Source of the DNA: an uncultured Oscillospiraceae bacterium
GTDB taxonomy: Bacteria; Bacillota_A; Clostridia; Oscillospirales; Oscillospiraceae
NCBI GenBank assembly: GCA_934667865.1
Contig: CAKUMR010000065.1
Coordinates: forward strand, 1 to 6,734
DNA length: 6,734 nt
Direction: 5' to 3'
In this document: piece after piece, positions 1-5,685 of the stretch
How positions within the stretch are numbered: position 1 is the stretch's first letter
Layout: the number at the start of each line of letters is the position of its first letter
Position numbers and translations under genes: made by a program
The notes under the pieces: model-generated
Told to the model about the DNA's origin: nothing
The model's input: the letters and a program-made list of their open reading frames with translations, nothing else
The model's database searches: none

Positions 1-708
1 GACCAGCCCCGTCAGGTGTTTTTTTGCAATCACACGCTCCAGCTTTTTTCGCTGCGGCCCCTCGCCCAGAATCCGGATGCGGAAGGGCGCATCCGTTTTC
101 TCCCGCAGGGCGGCCGCCGCCTCGCAGAGAAAGCGCAGTCCCTTCTCCGGTGACAGGCGCGCCGCCGTCAGCAATACCTTTGGGCCGTCATGCGGCGCGC
201 GCGGCAGTGCGGCGCCATAATCCACCCCGTTCGGAATGACGCAGAGGCGGTCCGCCGGGACGCCGTTTCTGACGAGCAGCGGCTTCTGCTCCGGCCGCAG
301 GGCGATCACCGCCGCAGTCCGCGGCAGATAGATGCGGTTCCAAGCCCGCCACCAGAGCGGCTGTCGGCGGGACAGGTGCGCGGTGTAGATCACCTGCGCC
401 GGACTGCCGAACGCCTGCGCGCGGAGGGCAATCATCGCCTCCCGCGGGTACTGCGCGTGGATAAGGTCGATGTCCTTTTCCCGGCAGCAGGCGGCAAGCA
501 CCTTGGACGCGCGGCGGTCGAAGGGGTGGCGCATGGGCAGCTGCACCGTTTCCACACCCCGCGCGCGCAGGCGCTCGGAAAGCGGCCCGGCAATATGATA
601 GCACAGCGTACAGCGCGCCGTCTGCGGATGCAGGCGGGAGATCAGGCCCTCGACATAGGCCTCCGTCCCGCCGCTTCCGGCATAGTTGATGAGAAAAAGC
701 ACATTCAT
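1..708 (-). CDS. GT4-type glycosyltransferase, N-terminal part (C-terminus beyond window)
   Basis: This is probably a retaining, GT-B-fold glycosyltransferase that moves a sugar from a nucleotide-sugar donor onto a glycan or lipid-linked acceptor at the inner face of the membrane. 236 residues are visible and the frame is open to the left edge. The N-terminus has the Rossmann-type strand plus glycine-rich loop typical of GT4 (NVLFLINYAGSGGTEAYVE, residues 2-20). IPNGVD at 158-163 and TAARLSPEKGL at 181-191 mark the linker and the start of the C-terminal donor-binding domain. The E-x7-E motif expected further on lies outside the window. The ATG at 708 is supported by GGAGGA about 7 nt upstream. 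It overlaps the stop of the flippase gene as ATGA, so the two are probably translationally coupled. The sugar, the acceptor and the pathway cannot be read from the sequence. Confidence 0.85.
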   Translation of the reverse strand, partial: MNVLFLINYAGSGGTEAYVEGLISRLHPQTARCTLCYHIAGPLSERLRARGVETVQLPMRHPFDRRASKVLAACCREKDIDLIHAQYPREAMIALRAQAFGSPAQVIYTAHLSRRQPLWWRAWNRIYLPRTAAVIALRPEQKPLLVRNGVPADRLCVIPNGVDYGAALPRAPHDGPKVLLTAARLSPEKGLRFLCEAAAALREKTDAPFRIRILGEGPQRKKLERVIAKKHLTGLV

Positions 709-2213
709 TTTTCCGTCCTCCGAAGCCGCGGCAGCACCGGGATCCTGAGCAGCGCCGCCATGAGGAAGAACACCAGCACGCCCAACAGCATCGGCAGACC
801 CAGCGCCATCAGGCTCCCCAGCCGTCCGGCCAGCAGCCGGCGGCAGCCCCAGACCGCGCCGCCCATCACCGCGCTTGCGAGCAGGGTCTTGCCCGCAGCG
901 GACAGCAGGCCGGCAAAGCCGCCCAGCCGTCTGCGCAGGCACAGGAGCAGAACGACCGCCCCCGCCGCTACCGCGGCGGACCAGCTCAGCGGGATCGCAT
1001 ACGCGCCGAGCGCCGGGATGCGCCGCAGGAGCCACGCCAGCGGCACGTTGAGAAGCAAGATCAGCCCGTTGACAAGGGCGGAAACCTTCGTCGTATGCAG
1101 CGCAAAAAGGGCGCGGTCGGCAATCTCCTTGACGCCAAGAAAAACCATGCAGGCGCCGGACGCCAGCAGGAAGCCGTATTCCACGGCGATGTTCTCCTCC
1201 GTGAGCCGTCCGTGCGCAGCCAGCAGGCGAAGCGCGGGAGCGCCGAGTACGGCCAGCCCTACCGTCAGCGGCAGGAGGAAAAAAATCACCGTTTCCAGCT
1301 TTTCGCAGAGCGCCGCGCGGTAGTTCTCCCGCTCCCCGCGCGCGGCGAGGGCGGACAGCTCCGGATAGGCGACCGCATTGACCGCCGCGGTCAGCACCGT
1401 CACGAGTCCCACGACGACGCTCTGCACGAACTGATACAGGCTGACGGACTCCGGCGCGATGCCGGTCAGAAGGGTGTGGTTGCCAAACAGGTCCAGCTGA
1501 TAGGCAAGCGCGCCCAGAAACACCGGCAGGCAGCGCCGCAGTGCCGCGCGCAGATGCTCGTCCCGGAGCATCCCGGACGGCTGCCAGCGAAAGCCCGCGC
1601 GCCGCGCGGGGACGGCCAGCATCACGACCTGAAGCGCCAGCCCCGCCACGACCGTAACAAGAAGCCCCGTCACACCGAAGCGCCGCCCACACAGGGCGAG
1701 ATAGGCAAGGATCAGGATGCCGCCCGGCAGATTGACCGCAGCAGCCGCACCGAAGCACCCCTCGGACTGCAAGACGCCCTGCAAAATATAGATCAGGCCA
1801 TAGCAGAGCGCGGCGGGCATGACCAACCGCAGGCAAAGCGCGGCATAGGCCCGGTCGGAAAAGCCCGTCAGGCGCGGCAGGACAAAAGAAAGGCCGAGCC
1901 CCAGCACGCACAGCAGACCCGAAAACAGCAGGCACACGCCAAGCAGATTGGATGCAAAGCGCTCCGCCTCTGCTCTTCGGTTCGTTGCGCGCAGGGAAGC
2001 ATAGACCGGAATGACCACGCTGACCAGCGCCGTCCCGGCGCTCTGGAAGAGATAGCCGGGGATCTGCATCGCCCAGGAAAAAATATTGAGCCGCTCATTG
2101 TCCGCGCCGTAGAAGGAAAGATAGGCCTGATTCGCCGCCAGCGACAGGCATTTGCCCAGCAGGAGCAGAAGCAGCACCCCGCCGGCCGCGCGCAGTTCCC
2201 CTTTTTTCGTCAA
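705..2213 (-). CDS. MurJ/MviN-family lipid-linked glycan flippase
   Basis: This 502-residue, almost wholly hydrophobic protein of the MOP superfamily should flip a lipid-linked precursor across the membrane. About 14 membrane segments fit the length. Family landmarks are the amphipathic stretch IFSWAMQIPGYLFQSAGTA (44-62) followed by IPVYASL (68-74), the central SLYQFVQS region (258-265), FLLPLTVGL (312-320) and KEIADRALFALHTTK (362-376). Aligned by eye to E. coli MurJ, the four essential cavity arginines (R18, R24, R52, R270) fall on K21, A28 or N28, F/Q near 55-56 and V/Q near 263-264. It may therefore carry a substrate other than lipid II, so no murJ symbol is given. The start is a TTG at 2213, with GGGAGA 6 nt upstream. 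An ATG at 2227 on the same strand is in another frame and stops at once. The glycosyltransferase overlaps its stop codon, which suggests one transcript for making and exporting a glycan. A broader Wzx-like polysaccharide exporter is the alternative. Confidence 0.85.
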   Translation of the reverse strand: MTKKGELRAAGGVLLLLLLGKCLSLAANQAYLSFYGADNERLNIFSWAMQIPGYLFQSAGTALVSVVIPVYASLRATNRRAEAERFASNLLGVCLLFSGLLCVLGLGLSFVLPRLTGFSDRAYAALCLRLVMPAALCYGLIYILQGVLQSEGCFGAAAAVNLPGGILILAYLALCGRRFGVTGLLVTVVAGLALQVVMLAVPARRAGFRWQPSGMLRDEHLRAALRRCLPVFLGALAYQLDLFGNHTLLTGIAPESVSLYQFVQSVVVGLVTVLTAAVNAVAYPELSALAARGERENYRAALCEKLETVIFFLLPLTVGLAVLGAPALRLLAAHGRLTEENIAVEYGFLLASGACMVFLGVKEIADRALFALHTTKVSALVNGLILLLNVPLAWLLRRIPALGAYAIPLSWSAAVAAGAVVLLLCLRRRLGGFAGLLSAAGKTLLASAVMGGAVWGCRRLLAGRLGSLMALGLPMLLGVLVFFLMAALLRIPVLPRLRRTEK

Positions 2214-2245
2214 AGCCGTTCTCCCATCCGAAGTGTTTGTTTTTT

Positions 2246-2274
2246 ATTATATCATAGAAACGCAAAAAGAGAAA
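2246..2274 (-). promoter_or_regulatory. Extended -10 promoter for flippase-glycosyltransferase unit
   Basis: On the minus strand TATAAT lies at 2251-2246, preceded by TG and one base (TGATATAAT, 2254-2246), which is the extended -10 form. The expected -35 position (2274-2269, TTTCTC) is a poor match, as is common for extended -10 promoters. Transcription would start near 2239, leaving a leader of about 26 nt to the TTG start at 2213. No other candidate is visible close to the gene. Confidence 0.6.
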
Positions 2275-2284
2275 CCCAGCCGGA

Positions 2285-2324
2285 GAAACTTGTCAAAACT
2301 CCAAAAGGTTTTTTGACAAGTTTC
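2285..2324. repeat. Perfect 14-bp inverted repeat, 12-nt spacer (palindrome 1)
   Basis: The arms GAAACTTGTCAAAA (2285-2298) and TTTTGACAAGTTTC (2311-2324) are exact reverse complements around a 12-nt spacer, which can itself form CC/GG pairs. Each arm contains TTGACA, a consensus -35 hexamer, pointing outward on its own strand. The element lies just upstream of the flippase promoter. It could be an operator, a hairpin in read-through RNA, or part of a small dispersed repeat. There is no U-tract that would make it a clear terminator. Confidence 0.85.
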
Positions 2325-2327
2325 CTG

Positions 2328-2371
2328 CAAAATTGCAAAATAGAATTTTGTAGTATTATTTTGCAATTTTG
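2328..2371. repeat. Perfect 15-bp inverted repeat, 14-nt spacer (palindrome 2)
   Basis: The arms CAAAATTGCAAAATA (2328-2342) and TATTTTGCAATTTTG (2357-2371) are exact reverse complements around a 14-nt spacer. It begins 3 nt after palindrome 1 ends, so the two form one compact block. The inner TTGCAA is itself a 6-bp palindrome, giving half-sites that a dimeric regulator could bind. The AT-rich composition contrasts with the GC-rich genes. Its function is unknown. Confidence 0.85.
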
Positions 2372-2396
2372 GTCGCTGCGGCGGGTGATTGAACGC

Positions 2397-2423
2397 GAAA
2401 GGAAACCCTGACGGTTTCCTTTC
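2397..2423. repeat. 11-bp hairpin, 5-nt loop
   Basis: The arms GAAAGGAAACC (2397-2407) and GGTTTCCTTTC (2413-2423) are exact reverse complements with the loop CTGAC. Read on the plus strand it is followed by a loose pyrimidine tract (ACTCTTTTCTTCCC), and on the minus strand by no T-run. It is at best a weak terminator on the plus strand, where there is no gene to end. It may belong with the neighbouring palindromes. Confidence 0.7.
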
Positions 2424-2467
2424 ACTCTTTTCTTCCCTCCGTAACTTTCGGCTATCAGGCTTCAAGC

Positions 2468-2502
2468 AAAAACCCGGCCGGGACATTTTGTCCCGGCCGG
2501 GT
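2468..2502 (-). terminator. Intrinsic terminator of the tsaE-tsaB-upp operon
   Basis: On the minus strand, 20 bases after the upp stop codon, a perfect GC-rich stem with arms at 2489-2502 and 2472-2485 (core CCCGGCCGGGACA) closes a 3-nt loop. It is followed directly by five T residues (2472-2468, the first also able to pair). This is a textbook Rho-independent terminator, and it separates this operon from the flippase gene downstream on the same strand. Confidence 0.95.
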
Positions 2503-2522
2503 CGTTATAATCGTTCTGCTGT

Positions 2523-3155
2523 TTACTTCGTTCCGAAGATGCGGTCGCCGGCATCGCCGAGGCCGGGAACGATATACGCATGGTCATTCAGGCACTGATC
2601 GACCGCTGCTACATAGATGTCCACATCGGGATGCTCCGCCGTCACAGCCTTGATGCCCTCCGGCGCTGCGATGATGTCCATCAGGGTGATATACTTGCAG
2701 CCATACTCCTTCTTGAGGATGGAGATCGCCGCCGCGGCACTGCCGCCCGTGGCCAGCATGGGGTCGACCACAAACACCTGACGCTCGGAAATATCGGGCG
2801 GCATCTTGCAATAATACTGCACCGGCTCCTTCGTTTCCGGATCGCGGAACAGGCCGATATGGCCGATCTTCGCCGAGGGGATGAGGGAAATCATGGAGTC
2901 CACCATGCCGAGGCCTGCACGCAGGATCGGCACGATCGCCATCTTCTTGCCCGCAAGAACACGGACCTTCGCCGTCGCGACCGGAGTCTCGATCTCGATC
3001 TCCCGTGTGGGCAGATTGCGCGTTGCTTCGTAGCACATCAGCGCGGCGATCTCACCGACGATCTCACGGAATTCCTTGACGCCCGTGTTCTTGTCGCGCA
3101 GGATCGACAGCTTGTGCTGCAGAAGCGGATGATCCAAAACCTGAACTTTACCCAT
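2523..3155 (-). CDS. upp: Uracil phosphoribosyltransferase
   Basis: Upp joins uracil to PRPP to make UMP and pyrophosphate, the main uracil salvage step, in the cytoplasm. The 210-residue length is normal for the family. Visible signatures are [12 protein letters not shown] (77-88), the PRPP-binding loop [14 protein letters not shown] (127-140), and the C-terminal uracil-binding segment [17 protein letters not shown] (194-210), which ends the protein as usual. The frame extends upstream inside tsaB, but the ATG at 3155 is chosen because [16 protein letters not shown] is the standard family N-terminus and AAGGAG lies about 7 nt upstream. The first 8 bases overlap the end of tsaB (ATGGGTAA), which points to coupled translation. 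The strong terminator follows. I see no separate promoter, so expression probably depends on the tsaE promoter. Confidence 0.97.
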   Translation of the reverse strand: MGKVQVLDHPLLQHKLSILRDKNTGVKEFREIVGEIAALMCYEATRNLPTREIEIETPVATAKVRVLAGKKMAIVPILRAGLGMVDSMISLIPSAKIGHIGLFRDPETKEPVQYYCKMPPDISERQVFVVDPMLATGGSAAAAISILKKEYGCKYITLMDIIAAPEGIKAVTAEHPDVDIYVAAVDQCLNDHAYIVPGLGDAGDRIFGTK

Positions 3156-3870
3156 TGTCACACTCCTTCTGTGCGCGCAGCCGCTCCGCGCGTTCCCGCT
3201 CCGCCTGCGAAAGCCGCAGATAGTTCGGCACCAGCGCCGCACCGTCGGCCTCCGCCCCGGACAGGAGCATCGTCCGCGCCAGCAGCGCCACGCCCGAAGC
3301 GCGCTGCATTCTCAACTGCTCCGGCGCCAGAACGCAGCCGAAGCCCTTCTTACCGATGGTATTATAGCACAGCTCGGCACCATCGCCAACCATTATTTTC
3401 GGTTTTTCGATTTTTTTCAGCTCCTCGTCCAGCTCCTCCAGAGAGATCGCCCTGTCTGGCGTCAGGCGGGTCAAAATACCGTCCTCGCAGGAAAAGAGCG
3501 CGTTATAGACCTGCTGCCGCCGCGCGTCCATTGCGCAGCAGACCACGCCCGAGAAGCTCTGCGCCTGCCGCGCCATGGCCTCCAGCGTCGAAACGCCCAC
3601 ACAGGGAAGCTCCCGCCCCCACGCAAAGCCCTTTGCCGCAGCGACGCCGATACGCACACCCGTAAAGCTCCCCGGCCCCGCCGCACAGGCGACTGCCGTC
3701 ACATCGGCAGGCGTGAGCGCGCAGTTTTCCAGAAGCTGCTGCGCCATCTGCATCAGTGTGCGGCTGTGCGTCTGTCCGCAGTTCAGATAGGATTCCCCCA
3801 AAAGGCTGTCATTATCCAGAAGCGCGACCGAAGCCGCCTTTGCCGAGGTTTCAAATGCCAAGATCCGCAT
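3148..3870 (-). CDS. tsaB: tRNA threonylcarbamoyladenosine (t6A) synthesis protein TsaB
   Basis: TsaB is the non-catalytic partner of TsaD in the TsaBDE complex, which transfers threonylcarbamoyl to A37 of ANN-decoding tRNAs. The protein is 240 residues long, normal for the family. It has the ASKHA-fold N-terminus [17 protein letters not shown] (1-17), THSRTLM (34-40) and the hallmark [11 protein letters not shown] (65-75). The C-terminus carries [13 protein letters not shown] (215-227), typical of TsaB. I chose the ATG at 3870 because GAAGGGGG lies 8 nt upstream. The in-frame GTG at 3879 would sit on the Shine-Dalgarno itself and add only MRR. The gene overlaps the end of tsaE by 20 bases and the start of upp by 8. 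The usual next genes rimI and tsaD are not here. Confidence 0.95.
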   Translation of the reverse strand: MRILAFETSAKAASVALLDNDSLLGESYLNCGQTHSRTLMQMAQQLLENCALTPADVTAVACAAGPGSFTGVRIGVAAAKGFAWGRELPCVGVSTLEAMARQAQSFSGVVCCAMDARRQQVYNALFSCEDGILTRLTPDRAISLEELDEELKKIEKPKIMVGDGAELCYNTIGKKGFGCVLAPEQLRMQRASGVALLARTMLLSGAEADGAALVPNYLRLSQAERERAERLRAQKECDNG

Positions 3871-4288
3871 CCGGCGCACCCCCTTCTATCGAAATTTTCC
3901 GCTCGTTGTCCGAGATCTTTTCAATTCGGACGGTAATTGCGCCCTCCATGGCGCCGGAGACATTTTCACTCCACTCCACGGCGCAGACGCCGCCGCGGGC
4001 GAGATAGTCCTCCCAGCCGATGTCGAACAGCTCCTCCTCGGAGCCGAGGCGGTACATATCAAAATGAAACAGTGGGAGTCTTCCTCCGGTATACTCATTG
4101 ACAATGGTGTATGTCGGACTGGTCACACGCATGGAGATCCCCAGTCCGCGCGCAAGCCCGCGCGTAAAGGCGGTTTTTCCCGCACCCAGCTCGCCGACAT
4201 AAGCGACGATTTCGCCGCCCCGGAGTGTTTCGCCCAGACGCTCCCCCAGGCGCTCGGTTTCCTCCGCGCCCTTGGTGAAATATTGCAT
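3851..4288 (-). CDS. tsaE: t6A synthesis ATPase TsaE
   Basis: TsaE (YjeE family) is the P-loop ATPase that drives turnover of the TsaBD complex in t6A37 tRNA modification. Its 145 residues match the family. Motifs are Walker A GELGAGKT (32-39), TSPTYTIVNEY (56-66, switch-like family motif), HFDMYRL (75-81, with the conserved aspartate 77) and VEWSEN (104-109). The final residues, about 135 on, are not conserved and overlap the start of tsaB. The ATG at 4288 follows a modest Shine-Dalgarno (AAAGG, about 10 nt upstream) and gives the standard N-terminus. It is the first gene of the tsaE-tsaB-upp unit and has a strong promoter 31 bases upstream. Confidence 0.96.
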   Translation of the reverse strand: MQYFTKGAEETERLGERLGETLRGGEIVAYVGELGAGKTAFTRGLARGLGISMRVTSPTYTIVNEYTGGRLPLFHFDMYRLGSEEELFDIGWEDYLARGGVCAVEWSENVSGAMEGAITVRIEKISDNERKISIEGGAPDADLGI

Positions 4289-4318
4289 TTTTTCACGACC
4301 TTTGCTTTTTTCGCGTTT

Positions 4319-4347
4319 ATTGTACCATTCCCGCCGCCTTTTGTAAA
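4319..4347 (-). promoter_or_regulatory. Sigma-A-type promoter of tsaE-tsaB-upp
   Basis: On the minus strand TTTACA (4347-4342), a 17-bp spacer and TACAAT (4324-4319) form a strong housekeeping promoter, with the extended -10 TGG just before the hexamer. Transcription should begin near 4312, giving a leader of about 24 nt before the tsaE ATG. It faces away from the similar promoter at 4372-4400. Confidence 0.85.
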
Positions 4348-4378
4348 CACCTCCCTTTATGTACTTTTTTGTTTACAA
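4341..4378. repeat. 9-bp inverted repeat holding both divergent -35 boxes
   Basis: TTGTAAACA (4341-4349) and TGTTTACAA (4370-4378) are exact reverse complements separated by 20 bases. Each arm includes the -35 hexamer TTTACA of the promoter that points outward from it. The spacer is AT-rich and contains a T6 run. Shared promoter sequence explains the symmetry most simply, but a single regulator binding both arms could control both operons. Confidence 0.75.
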
Positions 4379-4400
4379 GCAGGGCGAATGATGGTAGAAT
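4372..4400 (+). promoter_or_regulatory. Sigma-A-type promoter of the SEDS gene
   Basis: TTTACA (4372-4377), a 17-bp spacer and TAGAAT (4395-4400) form a strong housekeeping promoter, again with TGG before the -10 hexamer. The start of transcription would be near 4407, only about 16 nt before the ATG at 4423. The messenger would then begin almost at the Shine-Dalgarno site GGAGGTGA (4411-4418). Confidence 0.85.
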
Positions 4401-4422
4401 AACAGGAACAGGAGGTGAGATC

Positions 4423-5574
4423 ATGAAGAAGCTTGCAAACCGTCTGCTGGATATCTTCAAAAAAGGCGATATGATTCTGCTGGCGCTGTGCGTCGTTTCG
4501 TCCATTTTCGGTATCGTCATGATCTACGCCGCCACCTATATTGAAGGCAACACCCGCATGATCGTCATCCAGACTGGCTCCCTTCTTGCCGGCATTCTCG
4601 TCTATCTTGGCATGACTGCACTGGACATCGACATTCTGGCCGGACAACGGACGCTTCTCTTCCTGTTCAACACGCTGTTTCTTGCCATGCTGCTGGTCTG
4701 GGGCATTGAGGGCTCCACCGGCAACCGAAGCTGGCTGCACTTCTCCTTTCTGCCCTTCAACATCCAGCCGGCCGAGGTCTGCAAGCTCACCTATATCATC
4801 ATTCTGGCCAAGACCATGAGCGTCCACCGCAACCACGTGTCCTCCCTGCGCTGCGTGCCGGTGCTGACGGGGCATATGCTTTTCATCGTCGCGGAGATCA
4901 TTCTCATCTCGAAGGACATGGGCGTAGCACTGATTTTCGTTTTCATCTTCCTGATCATGGCCTATGCCGGCGGCGTGAGCGGCTGGTGGTTCCTCGGCGG
5001 CGGCGTGGCCTTTGCCGCGGCCAGCCCCTATCTGTGGAACCACGTCATGCGTGCGGACCAGAAAAACCGCATCCTCGCGCTGATCGACCCCACAATCGAC
5101 CCCACGGGCGAGGGCGTCCTCTGGCAGACCAACAAGAATCTGGAGGCGCTGCGCAACGGCGGCCTCTCCGGGCAGGGACTGTTCCACGGCGACCTGACGA
5201 ACTCCGCGGCCCTGCCCGCCCGCCACACGGACTCCATCTTCTGCTCCATCGGCGAGCAGCTCGGCCTGATCGGCTGTCTGGCGGTGCTGCTTCTGCTGCT
5301 GGCCATCGTCGCGCGCTGCATCTATATCGGCATGAAGTCCCCGGACTATATGAACCGTCTGATCTGCATCGGCGTCGCCGCCATGTTCCTGTTTCAGATC
5401 CTGATCAACGTCGGCGTGTGCCTGGGGCTGTTCCCGGTCATCGGCCTTGCGCTGCCCTTCTTCAGCTACGGCGGCAGCTCCCTGATGACCTCCTTCCTCG
5501 CCGTCGGTATCGTCTCCGGCATCAAAATGCGCCCCGCGCCGGACATCACCGCGCACTATATCCGGCCGTATTAA
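4423..5574 (+). CDS. SEDS-family peptidoglycan polymerase (RodA/FtsW/SpoVE)
   Basis: SEDS proteins are integral-membrane glycosyltransferases that polymerise lipid II into glycan strands with a partner class B PBP, in elongation (RodA), division (FtsW) or sporulation (SpoVE). This 383-residue protein is strongly hydrophobic (about 10 membrane segments). Landmarks are QPAEVCKL (115-122, usually QPSE.AKL), DPTIDPTGEG (222-231), GGLSGQGL (246-253), LPARHTDSIF (264-273), whose Asp270 matches the catalytic aspartate, and INVGVCLGLFPVIGLALPF (328-346) with SYGGSSL (348-354). The DP..DP.G.G stretch and the short C-terminus lean towards RodA, but I would not fix the subtype. The usual PDLGTA motif reads KDMGVA (164-169). 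The ATG at 4423 follows GGAGGTGA. The frame extends 18 codons upstream through the promoter, so those are excluded. No PBP partner gene is visible. Confidence 0.93.
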   Translation: MKKLANRLLDIFKKGDMILLALCVVSSIFGIVMIYAATYIEGNTRMIVIQTGSLLAGILVYLGMTALDIDILAGQRTLLFLFNTLFLAMLLVWGIEGSTGNRSWLHFSFLPFNIQPAEVCKLTYIIILAKTMSVHRNHVSSLRCVPVLTGHMLFIVAEIILISKDMGVALIFVFIFLIMAYAGGVSGWWFLGGGVAFAAASPYLWNHVMRADQKNRILALIDPTIDPTGEGVLWQTNKNLEALRNGGLSGQGLFHGDLTNSAALPARHTDSIFCSIGEQLGLIGCLAVLLLLLAIVARCIYIGMKSPDYMNRLICIGVAAMFLFQILINVGVCLGLFPVIGLALPFFSYGGSSLMTSFLAVGIVSGIKMRPAPDITAHYIRPY

Positions 5575-5589
5575 ATTGTACCTGCATCA

Positions 5590-5627
5590 CAGCGGGAGGA
5601 AAAGTTTGAAAACTTTTCCTCCCGCTG
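5590..5627 (+). terminator. Long hairpin after the SEDS gene, probable terminator
   Basis: Fifteen bases after the stop codon a perfect 17-bp stem with arms 5590-5606 and 5611-5627 (CAGCGGGAGGAAAAGTT and its complement) closes the tetraloop TGAA. It is followed by GCATATTTC rather than a proper T-run, so it is not a classic intrinsic terminator. It may end the SEDS transcript or stabilise its 3' end. If transcription reads through, it would lie in the leader of the SLH gene. Confidence 0.6.
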
Positions 5628-5685
5628 CATATTTCATCCAAAAGCGATCATCCTATCTGCGAAGAAAAATTTAGGAGGGAATCTC

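Larger units (their letters stand above)
2214..2522. other. Intergenic region between upp and the flippase gene
   Basis: This 309-base gap has no convincing gene. Read on the minus strand from upp, it holds in order the upp terminator (2468-2502), a plain stretch, an 11-bp hairpin (2397-2423), two abutting long AT-rich palindromes (2328-2371 and 2285-2324), and the promoter of the flippase gene (2246-2274). The part from about 2240 to 2371 is clearly richer in A and T than the coding DNA on both sides. A 57-codon GTG-start frame (2425 down to 2252, minus strand) crosses the palindromes and is discussed as a finding rather than called as a gene. Confidence 0.8.

Noticed and set aside
190..1323. 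Long plus-strand frame opposite the glycosyltransferase and flippase genes
   Set aside because: It is antisense to two clear genes, rich in Arg/Pro/Ala, with no recognisable domain. It is a by-product of high GC at third positions.
2285..2371. Invertible promoter or recombinase site
   Set aside because: The inverted arms are only 12 and 14 nt apart, too close to enclose an invertible promoter, and no recombinase gene is in the window.
1095..2411. Plus-strand frame of 438 codons opposite the flippase and running into the intergenic region
   Set aside because: Its sequence is rich in Gln, Arg and His without domain features, the antisense image of a Leu/Ala-rich membrane protein. It has no plausible ribosome site.
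3156..3242. N-terminal extension of upp by 29 residues
   Set aside because: The extension lies inside tsaB and is basic and unlike the family. The internal ATG at 3155 has a good Shine-Dalgarno and gives the standard Upp N-terminus.
2580..3665. Plus-strand frame of 361 codons opposite upp and tsaB
   Set aside because: It covers two well-supported genes on the other strand and shows no family motif.
4342..4378. WalR-like binding site between the divergent promoters
   Set aside because: TGTAAA and related hexamers occur, but not as the direct repeat with 5-bp spacing known for WalR. They are already explained as -35 boxes.
4357..5556. Minus-strand frame of 399 codons opposite the SEDS gene
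   Set aside because: The highly polar Asp/Gln/His-rich product is the expected antisense of a hydrophobic membrane protein. It also runs across the divergent promoter.
5628..5685. Promoter for the SLH gene
   Set aside because: No hexamer pair with reasonable spacing was seen in this short stretch. TATCTG is too weak to call alone.
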